Source of the DNA: Penium margaritaceum
Taxonomy: Eukaryota > Streptophyta > Zygnematophyceae > Desmidiales > Peniaceae
DNA length: 64,000 bases
Assembly: GCA_023375785.1 (NCBI GenBank)
Contig: SZWC01001561.1
Span: 13,666 to 77,665, forward strand
Reading direction: 5' to 3'
The notes beneath the pieces were generated by a model. It searched no databases, was not told the DNA's origin, and saw only the letters and a program-made list of their open reading frames with translations. Position numbers and translations under genes: made by a program. Positions 59,822 through 64,000 of this stretch are shown here, piece after piece. Position 1 is the first letter of the stretch. Every line of letters begins with the position of its first letter.

Positions 59822-60315
59822 TACCGTACTGGCACTCAAATTTGTTCACTTTTTAGAATGAAATTTAGTGCTTTTCATATTCACCGAAAATGGGTGCTTT
59901 TTAATTTTGATTATGGTCACCCAAGTGGGTTACATGAATGATTAGTGCTTGTCATATTCACCCACCGGTCCGCACTCAACCGTGCGACCTCGATAGTCAA
60001 ACATCAAAATCCAAAGTTTGACTTGGAAATATTGGTCGGCCGTTGGATCGACCATCGCTGGAGACTCGAGAGGCTTTTGAGAGTGCACGAGGCTGGGTTG
60101 GCATCTGAACCTCACAGAATTTCCTGCACACACCTTGGAGGTTAATGTTCTATGAACCCGGCGACAACAGGTTTTTTCCACAAACCCAGGTGAGGGAGAA
60201 AGCTTTGGGGTTTACGGAATTAGGAGTGATTCGCCTAAACAGCTAAAAATTGAATGTAGAACACAAGGACGAACTGAAAAAAATATACAACATGAATTTG
60301 AGTGCCAGTACAGTA
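59822..60315 (+). mobile_element. TA-flanked MITE, copy 2
   Basis: Same element as at 3772-4237, in the same orientation, here about 490 bp between TA dinucleotides (59822-59823 and 60314-60315). Ends are CCGTACTGGCACTCAAATT and, on the right, the complement of CTGTACTGGCACTCAAATT. It carries about 30 bp (around 59894-59925) absent from copy 1. Removing it with one TA gives GGCATA followed by a 17-base stretch that fits the inverted 191-bp satellite without gain or loss, so the target duplication is TA. No transposase frame is present. Confidence 0.88.
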
Positions 60316-63300
60316 CGTTATTGGCCATGACCAAAGAATTTCACTACGGGTGGGTAACGTTGACAACACATTATACGAGTCAAAAATGGTTGGAGGGGGA
60401 AACAATGGTTTGGGAACACTAGTGATCAACTAATAAGTAGAAACACATTCACTAAGTACTCGCACGTTACTGCTACCATGCAAAATGACCAACCAAAGTA
60501 GGCATATGTCAGTGACCATGACAAACGAAATTCACTATGTGTGGTAAACGTTGACAACTCATAGAACGAGTCACACATGGTCAGAGGTGGGAACAATGGT
60601 TTGGGAATGCAAATCATCAACCAGGAATGACAAAGACCTTCAATAATCAGAGGCATGGTGTGGCTCCCATGCACAATGACCGACCAAAGTAGGCCTATGC
60701 CACTGACGATGACAAAAAGAATTTCACTGTGTGTGGTCAACGTTGACAATTCCTAATACGAGTCCCAAACAGTCAGAGGGAGAAACAATGGTTTGGGAAT
60801 ACCAGTTGTCAACTAGCAAGTAAAAATACCTTCAATAAATAGTGGCATGGTATGGCTACCATGCACAATGACCAGCCAAAATAGGCATATGTCAATGACC
60901 ATGACCAAAGAATTTCACTATGTGTGGTCAACGTTGCCAACTCGTAATACGCGTCACATATGGTCAGAGGGAGAAACTATGTTTTGAGAATGCTAGTTAT
61001 ACATTAGCATGGAAAAATACCTTCAATAAGAAGTGGCATATTGTTCCTACCATGCACAATGACCAACCAAAGTAGGTATATGGCACTGACCATTACCGAT
61101 GAATTTCAATACATGTGGTCAACTTGACAACTCATAATACCAGTAAAAAATGGTTACAGGGGGAAACAATGGGTTGGAAATACTAGGTATCTACTAGCAA
61201 GTACAAACACCTTCAATACGTAGTGCCGCGGTGTGCCAATCATGCACTATGAGCAACTAAATTAGGCATAAGCCACTGGCAATTTCCGACGAATTTCACT
61301 ACGGGTGCTCAACATTAACAACTCATAACACGAGTCACACATGGTCAGAGGGGGGAAAATGGTTTAGAAATATTAGTTCTTGACTAGCAAGTATAAACAC
61401 CTTCAAGAAGTAGTGGCACGGTGTAGCTACCATGCACAATGACCAACCAAGGTAGGCATATGTCACTGACCATGACCAGAGAATTCCACTATGTTTGGTC
61501 CACGTTGACAGCTCATAATACGAGTCACAAATGGTCAGATGGGGAAACAGTGGTTTGGGAACACTAGGTATCAAATAGCAAGTACAAATACCTTCATTAA
61601 GTAGTGGCACGGTGTGGCTACCATGCATAATGACCAACCAAAGTAGGTATATGTCAATGATCATGACCAAAGAATTTCACTATGTGTGGTCAATGCTAAC
61701 AACTCATAACACGAGTCAGAAATGGTCAGAGGTGGAAACAATGGTTTGGGAATACTAGTACTCAAATAGCAAGTACAAAGACCTTTAATAGGTAGTGGTA
61801 TGATGTGGCTACCATGCACAATGACCATCCAAATTAGGCATATGTCACCAACCATGACCAAATGAATTTCACTGTGTGTAGTCAATGTTAACTCATAACA
61901 CGAATCACAAATGGTCAGAGGGGGGAAATAACGGTTTGGGAATACTAGTGTTTACTAGCATGTACAAAAACGTTCAATAAGTAGTGGCACGGTGTGGCTA
62001 CCATGCACAATGACCAACCAAAGCAGGCAAGTTTCACTGAACATGACCTAGTAATATCACTATGTGTAGTCAACATTGAAAACTCAAGATACAAGTTGCA
62101 GGCGGTCAGAGGGGGAAATAATGGTTTGGTAATTCTAGTTATCAACTAGCAAGTACAAAAACCTTCAATACGTAGTGGCAATGGTCAGATGAAGGTAACG
62201 TGGTTTGAGAATACTAGTTATTGACAGGCATGACCAAAGATCTTCAATAAGTAGTGGAACGGAGTGGCTACCATGCATAGTGACCAACCAAAGTAAGCAT
62301 ATGTCACTAACCATGACCAAAGAATTTCAATGTGGATGGTTAAAGTTGCGAATCATTATACATGCCAAAAAAGGTCAGAGGGGGAAAAAATAGTTTGGGA
62401 ATACTAGTAATCAAATAGCAAGTAAAAAATCCCTTCCATGAGTAGTGGCATGGTGAGGCTACCATGCACAATGACCAACCAAAGTAGACCTATGTCACAG
62501 ACCATGACCTAAGAATTTCACAGTGTGTGGTTAACGTCCACAAATCATAATACGCATAAAAAATTGTCAAATGGTTTGGGAATACTATTTATCAATGAGC
62601 AAGTACAAAGACCTTCACTGCGTAGTGGCACTGTGTGGTTACCATGCACAATGACCAACTGACATAGGCACATGTCAGTGACCATGAACAAAGAATTTCA
62701 CCATGTGTCTTCCACGTTGACAACTCATAATACAAGTCACAAATGGTCATAGGGGGGGAACAATGGTTTAGGAATACTAGCTATCAACTAGCATGTACAA
62801 AGGCCTTCAATAAGTAGTGGCACAACGTGGCCACCGTGCACATTGACCAACCAAAGTTGGCATATGTCACTGACCATGACCAAAGAGTTTCACTATGTGT
62901 GGTAAACGTTGACAACTCATTGTACAAGTCACAAATGGTCAGAGGGGGAAACTATGGCTTGGGAATACTAGGTACCAACTAGAAAGTACAAATACCTTCA
63001 ATAAGTAGTGGCAAGATGCAGCTACCATGCACAATGACCAACCGAAGTAGGCATATGTCACTGACCATCACCAAAGAATTTCATCATTTGTGGTCAGCGA
63101 TGACAACTCATATTAGGAGTCACAAATGGCCAGAGGGGGAAACAATGGTTTGGGAATGCTAGTTATCTAATAGCAAGTACAAAAACCTTTTATCCGTAGT
63201 GGCATGGTGTGGTTACCATGCACAATGACCAACCCAAGGAGACATATGTCAGTGATCATGACCTAAGAATTTCACTATGTGTAGTCAACATTGACAAATC

Positions 63301-64000
63301 ATAATACGAGTCCCAAATTGTTTGAAGGGGAAACAATGGTTTTGGAACACTAGTTATCAACTAGCAAGGAAGAATACCTTTAATAAGTAGTGGCACGGTG
63401 TGGCTACCATGCACAAATACTAACAAAAGTACACATATGTCACTGAGGATGATCAAAGAATTTCACTATGTGTGGTCAAAGTTCACAGCTCATAAAACGA
63501 GTCACAAATGATCATAAGGGGAAAAAAAATTAAGAATACCAGATATAAGATAGCATGTACAAAGTCCTTCAATAAGTAGTGGCACCATGTGGCTACCATG
63601 CACAATGACCAACCAAAGTAGGCAGATGTCCCTGACCATGACCAAAGAATTTCTCTGTGTGGTCAATGTTGACAACTATTTATCTGAGTCACAACTGGTC
63701 ACAGGGGGAAAAAATGGTTTTGGAGTAATAGTTATGAACTGAGAAGTACAAATACCTTCAATATGTATTGGCACGGTGTGGCTACCATGCACAATGACCA
63801 ACCAAAGTAGGCATATGTCACTGACCATGGCCAAATAATTTCACTATGTGTAGTTAACGTTGACAACTCATGATACAATTCACAAATGGTCAGAGTGGGA
63901 AACAATGGTTTGGAAATCAACTAGTTATCAACTAGCAAGTACAAATACCTTCAATAAGTAGTGACACGGTGTGGCTACCATACAGAATGAAATTCTTTTG
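60316..64000 (-). repeat. 191-bp satellite array, block 5 (inverted), to window end
   Basis: About 19 monomers in reverse orientation, continuing out of the window. Monomers are diverged and have small indels. No gene is supported. Confidence 0.93.

Noticed and set aside
23291-64000. Recurrent hydrophobic peptides of the MVMVSDICLLWLVIVHGSHT type that look like small membrane proteins
   Set aside because: They are translations of one part of the 191-bp satellite monomer. The unit is not a multiple of three and monomers shift or stop, so no conserved protein is implied.

Overview
This window is eukaryotic, repeat-dominated DNA, and I find no host protein-coding gene that I can support. Two satellite families, two Ty1/copia-type LTR retrotransposons on the minus strand, one nested solo LTR and two copies of a small inverted-repeat DNA transposon explain more than 90% of it. 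The lineage cannot be fixed from sequence alone. Plant-style copia proteins, and a primer-binding site matching the anticodon arm of initiator tRNA-Met as I recall it from green plants, make a large-genome plant or streptophyte alga my best guess (weak inference).

Layout. Positions 1-2984 hold simple repeats (a CACACC-type tract, an ACGC tract, a 25-base G run) separated by unassigned sequence. Positions 2985-23290 are a degenerate 10-bp satellite (GAGTTGTACG). It is interrupted by a TA-flanked MITE (3772-4237) and an A-rich block (10411-10680), and it switches strand several times near 15.3-16.9 kb. From about 23.3 kb to the end, a second satellite with a monomer near 191 bp forms the background. 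Copia element A (30490-37310) is inserted in it with a near-perfect 5-bp target duplication. Copia element B (47087-53462, perfect 5-bp target duplication GTTTC) sits in a short piece of unassigned DNA inside the satellite. A solo LTR of the B family (35163-36118, target duplication CAAGA) is nested in the gag of element A. The 191-bp satellite flips orientation sharply at about 56420. A second MITE copy (59822-60315) lies in the flipped part.

Both retrotransposons keep the order gag-protease-integrase-RT-RNase H, but both are broken by stops, frameshifts and lost catalytic residues. The inferred order of events is: satellites, then element A, then a B-family insertion, then LTR-LTR recombination to a solo LTR. 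The MITE insertions are independent of this series. Three gaps (single Ns at 16856 and 22555, and 108 Ns at 28832-28939) are each flanked by near-identical sequence on both sides, so copy number near them is unreliable.

Many long open frames exist here. They come from satellites whose unit lengths (10 and about 191 bp) are not multiples of three and whose sequence avoids stops; they are not treated as genes. The most interesting points are the TA-MITE whose removal restores satellite phase at both sites, the frame-neutral 10-bp satellite with strand switches, the half-tRNA primer sites, and a 40-bp palindrome in the B-family LTR.
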